The notes: a model not told the origin generated them from the sequence alone. Positions 52,770 through 62,406 are shown, counted from the stretch's first letter. The stretch is 64,000 bases of DNA from an uncultured Faecalibacterium sp. (GCA_934561555.1 CAKTGQ010000003.1:1-64000); one strand, 5' to 3'. Program-made: numbers and translations.

Positions 52770-53573
52770 TCAGTCCTCGCTCTCCTCTTCTTCCTCGTCC
52801 TCGTCATCCTCGTCCGTATCACGCGGCTTATAGAAGATGCCGCTCAGGAAGATGCTGACAAAGTACAGCAACACCATGGGGCCAGCCACCATGCACTGGG
52901 ACACGATGTCCGGCGGGGTGACCACAGCGGCGATGAAGAAGATGATCACGATGGCCACGCCGCGCACCTGCTTGAGGATCTGCGGGTTGATGATGCCCAT
53001 CTTGGAAAGGATGATGGTGATCAGCGGCATCTCGAACACACAGCCAAAGATGATGAACATGGTCAGGCAGAGGTTGACGTAGCTCTCGATACTGGTCGTG
53101 GTCTGGATGTACTCAGCGCCTTCGATGCCGGTGCTGAGGAACCGCAGCATGAACGGCATCATGAGCTTATAGGCGAACAGCACGCCCACGCAGAACAGGA
53201 TCAGACCCAGCAGCATGACCAGCTTGAAAAAGGCGCTCTCGCTCTTTTTCAGGCCCGGCTTTGCAAAGGCGTAGATGTTGTAAAAGGCCACAGGCACCGT
53301 TACCACCACGCCGGCCAGAATGGACACCCGGAAATACTGCATCAGTTTTTCCTGCGGGGCAATGGACACGAACTGGTAAAAGTCGCGGCCCATGGCGGTA
53401 AGCAGGTCGATCAGACGGTCTGCATACGCCAGCGAGACCACTACGCCCACCACAAACACCACCGCGCAGATGATGAGCCGGTTCCGCAGTTCTTTCAGAT
53501 GGCCGGTCAGCGTCATGCTGCCGTCCTCTGCCATGACTTCGGCTTTCTTTTTGCGCTTTTTGTTTGTAGCCAC
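52770..53573 (-). CDS. tatC: Sec-independent translocase TatC
   Basis: Multi-spanning receptor for twin-arginine signals; 267 residues, six hydrophobic helices, with the conserved H-L-K-E-L-R-N-R-L N-terminal segment. The C-terminus is a run of aspartate and glutamate, an unusual acidic tail. The start is GTG at 53573 with GAGGAG 5 nt upstream, 2 nt after the tatA stop. It completes a TatA-TatB-TatC set, uncommon among strict-anaerobe Clostridia. Confidence 0.95.
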   Translation of the reverse strand: MATNKKRKKKAEVMAEDGSMTLTGHLKELRNRLIICAVVFVVGVVVSLAYADRLIDLLTAMGRDFYQFVSIAPQEKLMQYFRVSILAGVVVTVPVAFYNIYAFAKPGLKKSESAFFKLVMLLGLILFCVGVLFAYKLMMPFMLRFLSTGIEGAEYIQTTTSIESYVNLCLTMFIIFGCVFEMPLITIILSKMGIINPQILKQVRGVAIVIIFFIAAVVTPPDIVSQCMVAGPMVLLYFVSIFLSGIFYKPRDTDEDDEDEEEEESED

Positions 53574-53575
53574 AA

Positions 53576-53779
53576 TTACTCCTCGTCTTCGTCCTTCTTA
53601 ACGGCCTTCTTCTCCTCGACCTTCTCTACGGTCTCCTCGGACTCCTCGTCCTCCATGCCCTTCTTGAAGCCGTTGATGGTCTTACCGAACATCTTGCCCA
53701 GCTTCGGCAGGTTCTTGGGTCCAAAGATCAGCAGAACGACAACCAGAATGATCAGCAGCTCATTAGTACCAATACGCAT
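53576..53779 (-). CDS. tatA: Twin-arginine translocase TatA
   Basis: Pore-forming subunit, 67 residues: one N-terminal helix (N-E-L-L-I-I-L-V-V-V-L-L-I), the F-G-P-K-N-L-P hinge and an amphipathic helix, then an acidic/lysine tail. ATG 53779 follows AGGAGA; a longer frame adds 27 residues without family match. It lies between the tatB-like gene and tatC. Confidence 0.93.
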   Translation of the reverse strand: MRIGTNELLIILVVVLLIFGPKNLPKLGKMFGKTINGFKKGMEDEESEETVEKVEEKKAVKKDEDEE

Positions 53780-53880
53780 AATAAATATCTCCTTTTTCTT
53801 GCCGCGCCGCGTGGCGGGCGTATTACAGAATGTATCTGGCAACCGCGGGCGCGGGTGCATCCATAAATAAGTAGGGCAGC

Positions 53881-54444
53881 TTACACCTTTGCTTCCTCAG
53901 CGGGTGCAGCTTCGGCGGCCTCGTCGGCAGCGGCAGGGGCTTCCTGCACGGGCTCAGCCACCGGCTCTGCGGCCTCGGCAGCGGGCTGCTCCGGCTTTTC
54001 AGCCGGGGCTTCCACAGCTTCAGCGGTTTCGGCAGGGGCAGTCTCGGCTGCTTCTGCCGGGGCTTCGGCGGGCTGCTCGGGCAGCTCCTCCACGGTGTCC
54101 TCGGTCAGGTCGGTGACTTCCTCGGTCTCAGCCTGCTTCTTGGCGGCTTCCTCCTTGCTGGTCTTGCCAATGCCGGTAAAGCTCTTGGTCACGTCCCGCA
54201 TGCTGTTGTCGATATCCTTCTTGATATCGGTCAGGGGGGCAACAGCCTCTTTCAGGGGTGCCTGGATCTCGTTCAGCGGCTCCACCACGTTCTTCTGGAT
54301 CTCCTCAGAAGCAGCGCCGGTGTATTTCTTCAGCTCGCGGAGCATCTTGCCGATCTTCTTTGCGTAGACAGGCAGTTGGTCCGGGCCGATGAACACAAAC
54401 GCCACGATGACGATGACGATAAGTTCCCAAAAACCAATTTTCAT
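53881..54444 (-). CDS. tatB: TatB-like translocase subunit with long alanine/glutamate tail
   Basis: The 187-residue product has the Tat N-terminus (F-W-E-L-I-V-I-V-I-V-A-F-V-F, then F-I-G-P-D-Q-L-P) and an amphipathic helix (Y-A-K-K-I-G-K-M-L-R-E-L-K-K). Length and the conserved E at position 7 suit TatB better than TatA. The C-terminal 70 residues are alanine/proline/glutamate-rich. ATG 54444 follows AAGGAAA. It could be a second TatA in function. Confidence 0.82.
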   Translation of the reverse strand: MKIGFWELIVIVIVAFVFIGPDQLPVYAKKIGKMLRELKKYTGAASEEIQKNVVEPLNEIQAPLKEAVAPLTDIKKDIDNSMRDVTKSFTGIGKTSKEEAAKKQAETEEVTDLTEDTVEELPEQPAEAPAEAAETAPAETAEAVEAPAEKPEQPAAEAAEPVAEPVQEAPAAADEAAEAAPAEEAKV

Positions 54445-54587
54445 AAGTAACGTTTCCTTTCCTGTACCAAGGGCGTTTCCAAGGCTGCTGCACACCACAG
54501 CGGTCTGTGCTTTTTTGCCCTTTTTGGCGGGGGTTCGGCGCACTGCGCGCCTTTGTTGCCCTATGTATACCGAAAAGTGGTGTACTG

Positions 54588-54610
54588 AATGTTAACTTAT
54601 TATTAACATT
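54588..54610. promoter_or_regulatory. Operator-like dyad upstream of tatB
   Basis: AATGTTAA-CTTATTA-TTAACATT: perfect 8-bp arms with a 7-nt centre. A TATACA -10 for the tat operon may lie just downstream on the minus strand (54569-54564), but no good -35 matches it. The remaining 54445-54701 gap has no gene. Confidence 0.35.
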
Positions 54611-54701
54611 TTGTGAATGAACGCCTGTTTGGTCTGTTTTAATCAACAAAACGCATTTTAGCCATTTGTTATTACAGATCGGATAGGATACAACAGCTCT
54701 T

Positions 54702-56477
54702 TCAGGTCTGCACGCCCTCGAACTGGCTGTTGTAGAGCTTGGCGTAGAAGCCGCCCTGCGCCAGCAGCTGGTCGTGGTTGCCCTGCTCCACGATATGGCC
54801 GTCCTTCATCACAAGGATGACATCTGCCTCCCGGATGGTGGAAAGGCGGTGCGCCACGATAAAGCTGGTGCGCCCCTGCATCATGCGGGCAAAAGCCTTC
54901 TGGATGCGCACCTCGGTGCGGGTATCAATGGAGGAGGTGGCCTCGTCCAGGATCAGCATGGGCGGCAGGCAAAGCATCACGCGGGCGATGCAGAGCAGCT
55001 GCTTCTGGCCCTGACTGATGTTGCCGCCGTCCTCTGCAATGACGGTGTCGTAGCCATCGGGCAGGCGGCGGATAAAGCTGTGGGCGTGGGCAGCCTTGGC
55101 GGCGGCGATCACCTCGTCCATGGTGGCGTCCGGTTTGCCGTAGGCGATGTTCTCCCGCACCGTACCGGCGCGCAGCCATGTGTCCTGCAGCACCATGCCG
55201 TAGCTGCCGCGCAGGGAAGCACGGGTCACATCCCGGATATCGGTGCCGGACACCTTGATGCTGCCGCCGTTCACATCATAGAACCGCATGAGCAGGTTGA
55301 TAAGGGTGGTCTTGCCGCAGCCGGTAGGGCCTACGATGGCGATGCGCTGGCCGGGCTGCACGTCCAGCGAGAGCCCCTCGATGAGCGGGCGGTCGGGCAG
55401 GTAGCGGAAGGACACGTCCTGCAGCTGCACATGGCCGTCCGGCTGCAAGGCGGCGGCGTTTTCAGCCTCCGGCACCTGATCCTCGGCGTCCAGCAGCTCA
55501 AACACCCGGGCGGCGCAGGCCAGTGCATTTTGCAGCTCGGTGACCACGCCCGAGATCTCGTTGAAGGGTTTGGTGTACTGGTTGGCGTAGCTTAAAAAGA
55601 CGCTCAGCTGGCCGATGGTGATGCCGCCGCGCACGGCGTACAGCGCACCCACAAGCCCCACGCCTGCGTACACGATGTTGTTCACAAAGCGGGTGGCGGG
55701 GTTGGTCAGGCTGGAGAAGAAGATGGCCTTCAGGCTCACGTCCTGCAATTGCCCGTTCACCTCGTCAAAGGCGGCAAGGCTTTCGGCTTCGTGGCCAAAG
55801 GCCTGCACTACCTTCTGGCCTTCGATCATCTCGTTGACCAGCGCGGTCTGCCTGCCGCGGACGGTGCTCTGGCTCTGGAAGTAGCCGTAGCTGCGCTTTG
55901 CCAGAAAGCCCGCCACCACAAGGCTCAGCGGGGTGATGCACACCACCACCAGCGTGATGGGCACGTTCTCCCGCAGCATGAACAGCAGGGTGCCAAAGAT
56001 GGTCAGGATGCCGGAGAACAGCTGGGTAAAGCCCATCAGCAGACCATCCGCAAAGGTGTCCACATCTGCCACCATGCGGCTGACAATATCGCCGGAGGGG
56101 TGGCTGTCCAGATAGGACAGCGGCAGGGTCTGGATCTTGCGCAGCGCTTCGTTGCGCAGGTCGCGGCTGACCGAGAAGGTGATGCGGTTGTTGCACACGC
56201 TCAAAAGCCACTGTGCAAGGGCAGCTACGGCAGCCACCACCAGAATGCTTACTGCAATGCGCAGCACCCCGGCAAGGTCTACATTGCCCTTGCCCAGCAT
56301 TTTATCAATGGCGTCACCGCACAGGATGGGGATATACAGCTGGGCGGCTACGCTGACCGCCGCCACCAGCAGGCTGCACACCACAAAGGCGCTGTACGGA
56401 CGGATCTTGTGCAGCACCCGGTTCAGGGTGGCCTTGCGCTGCTGCGGGGTCAGCTTGTTTTTTGCTTTTGCACTCAT
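54702..56477 (-). CDS. ABC exporter half-transporter with consensus NBD
   Basis: Membrane-plus-ATPase protein of 591 residues: six helices (about 25-310) and a nucleotide domain with Walker A G-P-T-G-C-G-K-T-T, signature I-S-Q-G-Q-K-Q, and Walker B L-I-L-D-E-A-T-S-S with the catalytic glutamate. ATG 56477 overlaps the partner's stop by 4 nt; longer frames run through the partner gene without similarity. The pair looks like BmrCD/TM287-288-type multidrug or peptide/lipid exporters. Confidence 0.93.
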   Translation of the reverse strand: MSAKAKNKLTPQQRKATLNRVLHKIRPYSAFVVCSLLVAAVSVAAQLYIPILCGDAIDKMLGKGNVDLAGVLRIAVSILVVAAVAALAQWLLSVCNNRITFSVSRDLRNEALRKIQTLPLSYLDSHPSGDIVSRMVADVDTFADGLLMGFTQLFSGILTIFGTLLFMLRENVPITLVVVCITPLSLVVAGFLAKRSYGYFQSQSTVRGRQTALVNEMIEGQKVVQAFGHEAESLAAFDEVNGQLQDVSLKAIFFSSLTNPATRFVNNIVYAGVGLVGALYAVRGGITIGQLSVFLSYANQYTKPFNEISGVVTELQNALACAARVFELLDAEDQVPEAENAAALQPDGHVQLQDVSFRYLPDRPLIEGLSLDVQPGQRIAIVGPTGCGKTTLINLLMRFYDVNGGSIKVSGTDIRDVTRASLRGSYGMVLQDTWLRAGTVRENIAYGKPDATMDEVIAAAKAAHAHSFIRRLPDGYDTVIAEDGGNISQGQKQLLCIARVMLCLPPMLILDEATSSIDTRTEVRIQKAFARMMQGRTSFIVAHRLSTIREADVILVMKDGHIVEQGNHDQLLAQGGFYAKLYNSQFEGVQT

Positions 56478-58213
56478 GCTTCTGCCTCCCCTTTCTTGAA
56501 CTGGCTCTCGTAGATCTCCTCGTACACCGGGCAGCTGCTGCGCAGTGCACTGTGGGTGCCGATGCCCACCAGATGGCCGTCGTCCAGCACCAGAATCTGG
56601 TCGGCGTGCTGCAAGCTGGCGGCACGCTGGCTGACGATGAACACGGTCAGCGCCCCGGGCAGCGCCGCCAGTGCCTTGCGCAGGGCGGCGTCTGTGGCGT
56701 AGTCCAGCGCGCTGGCGCTGTCGTCCAAAATCAAAATGTCCGGCTTGCCCACCAGCGCACGGGCGATGGTGAGCCGCTGCTTCTGTCCGCCGGAAAGGTT
56801 GCGTCCGCCCTGCTCCACCGGCTCGTCCAGCCCAAGGGGCTTTGCACGCACAAAGTCCGCAGCCTGCGCCGTTTCCAGCGCCGCCCACAGGTCGGCGTCC
56901 GTGGCATCCTTGTTGCCCCACAAAAGGTTGGAGCGGATGGTGCCGCCGAAGAGCTGTGCCTTCTGCATGACTACCGCCACCCTGCCGTGCAAAGCGTCCC
57001 GGGGGTAGCTTTGCACCGGGCGGCCAAAGATCTCCACGCTGCCCTCGGTGGCATCGTAAAAGCGCGGGATGAGGTTCACAAGGCTGGATTTGCCGCTGCC
57101 GGTGCCGCCGATGACGCCGACGGTCTGGCCTTTTTTGGCGGTAAAGCTGATATCGGTCAGGCTGGGTGCGCCTGCACCGGCGTAGGTCAGCCCTACATGG
57201 TCAAAGCGCACGGCATCGCCGGTCTTGTCTGCGGGCACTTCGCCCAGAAGTTTGGCGGGGAAGGTCATGCCGGGTTTGGTATCCAGCACCGCCTGCACGC
57301 GGCCTGCGCAGGCCAGCGCTTTGCTGATCTGCACGATGAGGTTGGCAAGCTTTACCAGCTCCACAAGGATCTGGTTCATGTAGTTCACCAGCGCAATGAC
57401 ATCACCGGAGGCCATGCCGCCCACGTTGATCTCAATGCTGCCCACATACAGCAGCGCCACGATGGCAAGGTTGATGAGCACATAGGTCAGCGGGTTCATC
57501 AGCGCCGAAAGATGACCGACATGCAGCTGCATCCCGGTCAGCAGGGCGTTGGCGTTCTCAAAGCGTTCGACCTCGCTCTGCTCCTTATCAAAGGCGCGCA
57601 CCACGCGCACGCCGGTCAGGTTCTCGCGGGTCAGACCCAGCACTCGGTCCAGCCGGGTCTGCACGGTCTTGTACAGCGGGCGGGTGATTACCATCACGCC
57701 GAACACCACCACGCTGAGCAGCGGGATGGTGACCACAAAGATCATCGCCGCCCGGGCGTTGACCGTAAAGGCCATGACCATGGCACCCAGCACCACAAAG
57801 GGGCTGCGCAGGAACAGGCGCAAAAACAGGTTGAGCCCGCTCTGCACCTGATTGACATCGCTGGTCATGCGGGTGATAAGGGTGCTGGTGCCCAGCGTAT
57901 CCATCTCTGAAAAGCTCAGGCTCTGGATATGGGCAAACAGGGCGTGCCGCAGCGCGGTGGAGTAGCCCACCGCAGCCTTGGCGGAAAAGTACTGCGCGGT
58001 CAGGCTGCAGGTAAGGCCGACAAAAGCCAGCAGCAGCAAAAGGCCGCACCGCACCAGAATATAATGCAGGTCGTGCGCTGCAATGCCCACATTGACGATA
58101 TCTGCCATTACCAGCGGCACGAACAGGTCAAAGGTGGCTTCCAGCATCTTAAAGAGCGGTGCAAGCACGCTTTCGCGCTTGTAGCCCTTCAGGTAGCCAA
58201 GCATCCGGTTCAA
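56474..58213 (-). CDS. ABC exporter half-transporter with degenerate Walker B
   Basis: Partner of 579 residues with six helices and a nucleotide domain: Walker A G-G-T-G-S-G-K-S-S, signature L-S-G-G-Q-K-Q-R, but Walker B reads I-L-I-L-D-D-S-A-S-A-L-D, with Asp where the catalytic Glu is expected. That marks one non-hydrolysing site in a heterodimer. TTG at 58213 is chosen as start: AAAGGAGG lies 8 nt upstream, while the next ATG would be too far. A TATAAT -10 lies at 58253-58248. Confidence 0.9.
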   Translation of the reverse strand: MNRMLGYLKGYKRESVLAPLFKMLEATFDLFVPLVMADIVNVGIAAHDLHYILVRCGLLLLLAFVGLTCSLTAQYFSAKAAVGYSTALRHALFAHIQSLSFSEMDTLGTSTLITRMTSDVNQVQSGLNLFLRLFLRSPFVVLGAMVMAFTVNARAAMIFVVTIPLLSVVVFGVMVITRPLYKTVQTRLDRVLGLTRENLTGVRVVRAFDKEQSEVERFENANALLTGMQLHVGHLSALMNPLTYVLINLAIVALLYVGSIEINVGGMASGDVIALVNYMNQILVELVKLANLIVQISKALACAGRVQAVLDTKPGMTFPAKLLGEVPADKTGDAVRFDHVGLTYAGAGAPSLTDISFTAKKGQTVGVIGGTGSGKSSLVNLIPRFYDATEGSVEIFGRPVQSYPRDALHGRVAVVMQKAQLFGGTIRSNLLWGNKDATDADLWAALETAQAADFVRAKPLGLDEPVEQGGRNLSGGQKQRLTIARALVGKPDILILDDSASALDYATDAALRKALAALPGALTVFIVSQRAASLQHADQILVLDDGHLVGIGTHSALRSSCPVYEEIYESQFKKGEAEA

Positions 58214-58297
58214 AAAAATTCCTCCTTTGGGGGTCAAAATACACCTTATTATAACGCGATGTATACTGAAAATCCAGTGCCGCAGCTGCGTTTTGCA

Positions 58298-58326
58298 TTG
58301 TACAAGCTGCCAAATCCTGTTATACT
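58298..58326 (+). promoter_or_regulatory. Promoter of the SseB/Sel1 gene
   Basis: TTGTAC (58298-58303) and TATACT (58321-58326) with a 17-bp spacer. The divergent ABC exporter has TATAAT on the minus strand (58253-58248) with only a weak -35. Confidence 0.65.
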
Positions 58327-58361
58327 AGGGCTGATGTTGATGCCGATATTGATAGGGAAGT

Positions 58362-59471
58362 ATGGTGAACACAATGGCAAGACGAACAGACGGCGGGGTA
58401 CGCTTCCGCCCGGTGGGCAGCCGCCGCAGCCGCACCGCACCGGTGTACAGCCCGCGCGGCACCGGCTGCCCGGCTATCGAACAGGCAGTGCAGGGGCTGT
58501 ACAAGGGCCAGAACGAGGAAAGCTTCTGGTCTTTGATGAGCGCATTGAATTATGCGTTGGAGCTGGAGACCCATGTGCTGGTGCCGCTGCAAACGGCGCT
58601 CTCGGCGCAGGGTGCGCCCGCCCCGTGGATGGAGCACCCCATCTCGGCGGAAAAGGCCGACGGCCTTGCCTTGTGGACGCTGCGCAACGATAAGGGGCGC
58701 TGCTGGCTGCCGCTGTTCACCTCGGTGGCAGCGGCCGGTGCAGACCGCAGTACCGGCAGCCGCCCCATGGCCGACCGCACCCTGGAACAGGCCATGCAGC
58801 TGGCGCTGGACACCCCGGGCATCGACGGTGTGGTGCTGGACCCGTGGAGCAATTCAGCCTCGCTGGACGGTGCACTGCTCAACGGTCTGCTGCACGCAGG
58901 CCACACCCCGGAGGGTCCCGGTGCAGAGGAAGCCGAAGCTGGTAAAGAGGCTGCCCGCGCCGGACACTGGGCGGCAGCGGCAGAGTGCTACCAGAAAGCT
59001 GCCGAGCAGGGAAATTCTGCCGGGCTATCGCTGCTGGGCGAGTGCCTGTATCAGGGGCGCGGGGCGTCCAAAAGTGCTGCGCAGGCGCGCAAGATGTGGA
59101 AGGCCGCAGCCGAAAGCGGTGAGCCCATCGCCCTTTTGAACCTTGGCGACGACTGCGCCGCCCGGGGCGACAATGGCAAGGCGCTATTATGGTACCGCCG
59201 GGCGCGGCAGAGCGCGGCAGCGGTGCCGGATATCGAGTATACGCCTCGGGTCTGCCTGCGGCTGGCGCAGTACGAAACGCGCTACACCTCCCGCAAAAAG
59301 GCGCTGGCGCTGGCGGCAGAGGCAAAGCAGGCCTTTACCATTTTGCAGCGGGAGCACGAGCCGGACGCCGACCGCTGGTTACGGGAGGCGGAACAGCTGC
59401 TCTATGAGCTGACCCACGAGCCGCCCGCGGCTCCGGCAGCATATAACATAGAATCTTTACAATTGGACTAA
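58362..59471 (+). CDS. SseB-domain protein with Sel1-like repeats
   Basis: Cytoplasmic protein of 369 residues. The first 40 residues are basic. Residues of about 45-185 look like an SseB N-terminal-type domain ([14 protein letters not shown], then [11 protein letters not shown]). The second half has Sel1/TPR-type helical repeats ([25 protein letters not shown]). Such proteins are adaptors; the partner is unknown. ATG 58362 or 58374 may be the start. The DnaK gene follows at 82 nt. Confidence 0.65.
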   Translation: MVNTMARRTDGGVRFRPVGSRRSRTAPVYSPRGTGCPAIEQAVQGLYKGQNEESFWSLMSALNYALELETHVLVPLQTALSAQGAPAPWMEHPISAEKADGLALWTLRNDKGRCWLPLFTSVAAAGADRSTGSRPMADRTLEQAMQLALDTPGIDGVVLDPWSNSASLDGALLNGLLHAGHTPEGPGAEEAEAGKEAARAGHWAAAAECYQKAAEQGNSAGLSLLGECLYQGRGASKSAAQARKMWKAAAESGEPIALLNLGDDCAARGDNGKALLWYRRARQSAAAVPDIEYTPRVCLRLAQYETRYTSRKKALALAAEAKQAFTILQREHEPDADRWLREAEQLLYELTHEPPAAPAAYNIESLQLD

Positions 59472-59553
59472 AAAATGGTCACAGCCGTCCGGTAAGATAG
59501 ACTGGAGAAAAATCAGCCCGCAGACACGGCGGACAAGAAACAGAGGAAACAGT

Positions 59554-61371
59554 ATGAGCAAAGTGATCGGCATTGATCTGGGTACGACCAATTCCTGTGT
59601 GGCGGTGGTGGAGGGCGGCAAGCCCGTGGTCATCACCAATGCAGAGGGCGAGCGCACCACCCCCAGCGTGGTGGCCTTTACCAAGGACGGCGAGCGTCTG
59701 GTGGGCGGCGCGGCCAAGCGCCAGATCGCCACGAACTCCGGGCGCACGATCTCCAGCATCAAGCGGTACATGGGCTCGGACTACCGGGCGCACATTGACG
59801 GCAAGGACCTTGCCCCGCAGGAGATCAGCGCCATGATCCTTGCCAAGATCCGCCGGGACGCCGAGAGCTATCTGGGCGAGCCTGTGACCGAAGCCGTTAT
59901 CACCGTGCCCGCCTATTTTGACGACAGCCAGCGCAAGGCCACGCAGGATGCAGGCCGCATTGCGGGGCTGAACGTGCTGCGCATCATCAACGAGCCCACC
60001 GCCGCCGCTGTGGCCTACGGCCTGGACAATGAAGCTGCGCAGAAGATCTTAGTCTACGACCTTGGCGGCGGCACCTTTGACGTGTCCATCATCGAGATCG
60101 AGGATGGCACCTTTACGGTGCTGGCCACCGGCGGCGACACCCATCTGGGCGGCGATGACTTTGACCAGCGCATCGTGGAGTACGCGGTGGCCGAGTTCAA
60201 AAAGTCTGACCGCATCGACCTGACCCGCGACCCCGCCGCCATGGGACGGCTGAAGGAGGAAGCGGAAAAGGCCAAGAAGGAGCTTTCCAGTGCGCCCTCT
60301 GCCCAGCTGAACCTGCCCTTTATCACGGTGGGCAAGGATGGGCCGCATCACTTGGATATCGCCCTGTCCCGCCCGCAGTTTGAGATGATGACCGGCGATC
60401 TGCTGTCCCGCACCGTGACCCCGGTGCAGAACGCTTTGCGGGATGCCGGCATCTCTGCCAGCCAGCTGGGCAAGGTGCTGCTGGTGGGCGGCAGCACCCG
60501 GATGCCCGCCGTGGAGCGGCAGGTGCGGGAGCTGCTGGGAAAGGAGCCTAGCCACAGCCTGAACCCGGATGAGTGCGTTGCCATGGGCGCAGCGGTGCAG
60601 GGCGCACTGCTGCAGGGCGGCGGCAAGCTGGCGGGCGCCACCGGCGCGGCAGCGCAGGGGCTGGTGCTGATGGACGTGACCCCGCTGACCCTGTCCATCG
60701 AGACGCTGGGCGGCGTGGCCACCCCGCTGATCACCCGCAACAGCATGATCCCCACCCGCAAGAGCCAGATCTTTACCACCGCCCGCCCCATGCAGACCAG
60801 CGTGGAGATCAACGTTTTGCAGGGCGAGCGCCACTTTGCACGGGACAACAAGTCTTTGGGCAAGTTCAAGCTGAACGGTATCCGGGCAAGCTTTTCGTCT
60901 AAGCCCCAGATCGAGGTCACCTTTGATATCGATGTGAACGGCGTGGTGAAGGTATCTGCGAAGGACCTTGCTACCGGGCGGGAGCAGAACATCACCATCA
61001 CCGGCAGCACCAACCTTTCCGAAAACGAGATCCAGCGCGCCATGGCAGACGCCGCCGCCTACGAGGCCGAGGACAGCCGCCGCAAGGAGCGTCTGGACCT
61101 GCACAATCAGGCCGAGGTGCTGGCTTATAAGGTGGACGAGGCACTTTCCAAGTGCAAAAAGGAGCTGGACAAGGATGAAAAGGCCCGCGTGAAGGCAGAC
61201 CTTGCCAACCTGCGCCGCTGCCTGCGCAAGGATAAGCCCGAAAAGATGAACGAGACCGAGGAAGCCGCCCTGCGGCAGGCCAAGAGTCAGCTGGAAGTTT
61301 CAGCCAACCACCTGATGCTGCTGTACTCTGCCGAGCAGACCCCCGGCGATGGGACGGACAGCACGCTGTAA
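59554..61371 (+). CDS. dnaK: DnaK-type Hsp70 chaperone, stand-alone copy
   Basis: Hsp70 of 605 residues. ATPase landmarks: G-I-D-L-G-T-T-N-S near residue 6, [10 protein letters not shown] and the G-G-S-T-R-M-P loop; the linker/substrate domain has [11 protein letters not shown]. The C-terminal lid is present but the acidic tail of canonical DnaK is missing. No grpE, dnaJ or hrcA adjoins it and no CIRCE dyad was found upstream, so it is probably a paralogue rather than the heat-shock operon copy. Confidence 0.9.
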   Translation: MSKVIGIDLGTTNSCVAVVEGGKPVVITNAEGERTTPSVVAFTKDGERLVGGAAKRQIATNSGRTISSIKRYMGSDYRAHIDGKDLAPQEISAMILAKIRRDAESYLGEPVTEAVITVPAYFDDSQRKATQDAGRIAGLNVLRIINEPTAAAVAYGLDNEAAQKILVYDLGGGTFDVSIIEIEDGTFTVLATGGDTHLGGDDFDQRIVEYAVAEFKKSDRIDLTRDPAAMGRLKEEAEKAKKELSSAPSAQLNLPFITVGKDGPHHLDIALSRPQFEMMTGDLLSRTVTPVQNALRDAGISASQLGKVLLVGGSTRMPAVERQVRELLGKEPSHSLNPDECVAMGAAVQGALLQGGGKLAGATGAAAQGLVLMDVTPLTLSIETLGGVATPLITRNSMIPTRKSQIFTTARPMQTSVEINVLQGERHFARDNKSLGKFKLNGIRASFSSKPQIEVTFDIDVNGVVKVSAKDLATGREQNITITGSTNLSENEIQRAMADAAAYEAEDSRRKERLDLHNQAEVLAYKVDEALSKCKKELDKDEKARVKADLANLRRCLRKDKPEKMNETEEAALRQAKSQLEVSANHLMLLYSAEQTPGDGTDSTL

Positions 61372-61387
61372 TATAATAAGGTTTGTG

Positions 61388-61422
61388 GGCTGCTGCACCC
61401 GCCCGGCGCAGCAGCCTTTTTT
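61388..61422 (+). terminator. Intrinsic terminator after dnaK
   Basis: GGCTGCTGC (61388-61396) and GCAGCAGCC (61408-61416) with an 11-nt loop, then TTTTTT. Confidence 0.9.
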
Positions 61423-61443
61423 GCAAAGCAGAAAGGAACGATT

Positions 61444-61671
61444 ATGAAGGAACTGCAATATCCGGTGCGCCCCGGGCGCTACCGCCACTTTAAAGGCAAT
61501 GAATATCAGGTGCTGGGCGTGGCACGCCACAGCGAGACCGAGGAGGAAATGGTGGTGTACCGTGCCCTGTACGGCGAGGGCGGGCTGTGGGTGCGCCCCG
61601 CCGCCATGTGGCTGGAGACTGTGACTCGGGACGGCGTTACCCAGCCCCGCTTTACCTATATCGGGGAGTAA
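61444..61671 (+). CDS. DUF1653 domain protein
   Basis: Small cytoplasmic protein of 75 residues consisting of one DUF1653 domain: P-G-R-Y-R-H-F-K-G-N-E-Y-Q-V-L, A-R-H-S-E-T, V-V-Y-R-A-L-Y and a terminal R-F-T-Y-I. Function unknown; the domain is short, beta-rich and widespread. AGAAAGGAA precedes the ATG. It lies after the dnaK terminator, so its own promoter or read-through is needed; I see no clear promoter. The next 200 nt hold only a GTCGC-GCA-GCGAC hairpin and the tRNA terminator. Confidence 0.85.
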   Translation: MKELQYPVRPGRYRHFKGNEYQVLGVARHSETEEEMVVYRALYGEGGLWVRPAAMWLETVTRDGVTQPRFTYIGE

Positions 61672-61872
61672 AGATACCGCGCAAAAAAATTCTAAGGCAT
61701 CTGATCAAAAATCAAATTTGGCGTATCGGATGCAGCAAAAGCCTTCACCCCTTGGGGACTGATTCCCTTGGCTGGGGGATGTCGCGCAGCGACAAAAGGG
61801 TGGCGGGTGGTTATAGCAACAGCCCGTTTTATTGCTGTGCAACCGCAGCATTCTCATTTCCGAAGAAAACGA

Positions 61873-61914
61873 AAAATCCGAACCCTTCTCCTATCGAGAA
61901 AAGGTTCGGATTTT
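61873..61914 (-). terminator. Terminator of tRNA-Leu
   Basis: Arms 61873-61890 and 61896-61914 pair nearly perfectly (AATCCGAACC/GGTTCGGATT); on the minus strand a TTTTTCGTTTTC tract follows. It starts 8 nt after the CCA end. Confidence 0.85.
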
Positions 61915-61921
61915 CATTGTT

Positions 61922-62008
61922 TGGTGCGGATAAGAGGACTTGAACCTCCACCGAGTTGCCCCGATTAGAACCTGAATCTAACGCGTCTGCCAATTCCGCC
62001 ATATCCGC
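61922..62008 (-). tRNA. tRNA-Leu (anticodon CAG)
   Basis: Class II tRNA of 87 nt with encoded CCA. Acceptor GCGGATA/TATCCGC, anticodon stem TTAGA/TCTAA with loop TTCAGGT giving anticodon CAG, a long variable arm around CGGGGCAACTCG, and a T arm GGAGG-TTCAAGT-CCTCT. The loop base after the anticodon is G, as expected for m1G37. Confidence 0.96.
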
Positions 62009-62052
62009 ATATTCTGTTGTGTTCCTGCACCGCAGCGCCGGGAACGATAGTT

Positions 62053-62080
62053 ATTATACCAGATACAAGAGAAATGTCAA
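62053..62080 (-). promoter_or_regulatory. tRNA-Leu promoter
   Basis: On the minus strand TTGACA (62080-62075) and TATAAT (62058-62053), both consensus, spacer 16 bp. Confidence 0.85.
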
Positions 62081-62186
62081 GGCTTAATTTCAAAATTATT
62101 CGACAAATTTTTGCAGCAAAGTTGGTGCACTCTGGATAGCGGCTGCGGGGCGCTTTTTAGGGCAGATTATGGTACAATAAACGAAA

Positions 62187-62358
62187 GGCAACACCGCACA
62201 ATTCCCGCCTGACGGCTTAAGCACCGTTCCGGCGGCTGCGGCACGGCATCTGCGTTGCCAAAATGCTCGATAATACACAAAGTATTATCTGCGCTTTTGG
62301 CTTAGCATCTGCCGCACCTCGCGCGCCGTATCGGCACTTAGAATTATGTGGTATTGCC
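62187..62358. repeat. R3 fold-back element (MITE-like), 172 bp
   Basis: Ends GGCAACACCGCACAATTC (62187-62204) and GAATTATGTGGTATTGCC (62341-62358) are imperfect inverted repeats, 15 of 18 paired. The inside also folds back: GCCAAAA (62257-62263) with TTTTGGC (62295-62301) and a central GATAATAC-ACAAA-GTATTATC (62269-62289). There is no reading frame. It fills most of the 326-nt gap between the tRNA promoter and the DUF3592 gene; a TACAAT upstream may be a weak promoter. Confidence 0.72.
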
Positions 62359-62406
62359 TATACGTCCGGGCACCGCCCGGCGATTACGGAAAAACGAGGG
62401 AAAACG

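Noticed and set aside
56478..56921. N-terminal extension of the second ABC half-transporter
   Set aside because: The extra 148 codons lie inside the partner gene in another frame and read as low-complexity Gly/Arg/Ala sequence; the ATG at 56477 with a 4-nt overlap is the normal arrangement.
59472..59553. CIRCE element before dnaK
   Set aside because: No TTAGCACTC/GAGTGCTAA dyad in the 82-nt gap; HrcA control is not supported.
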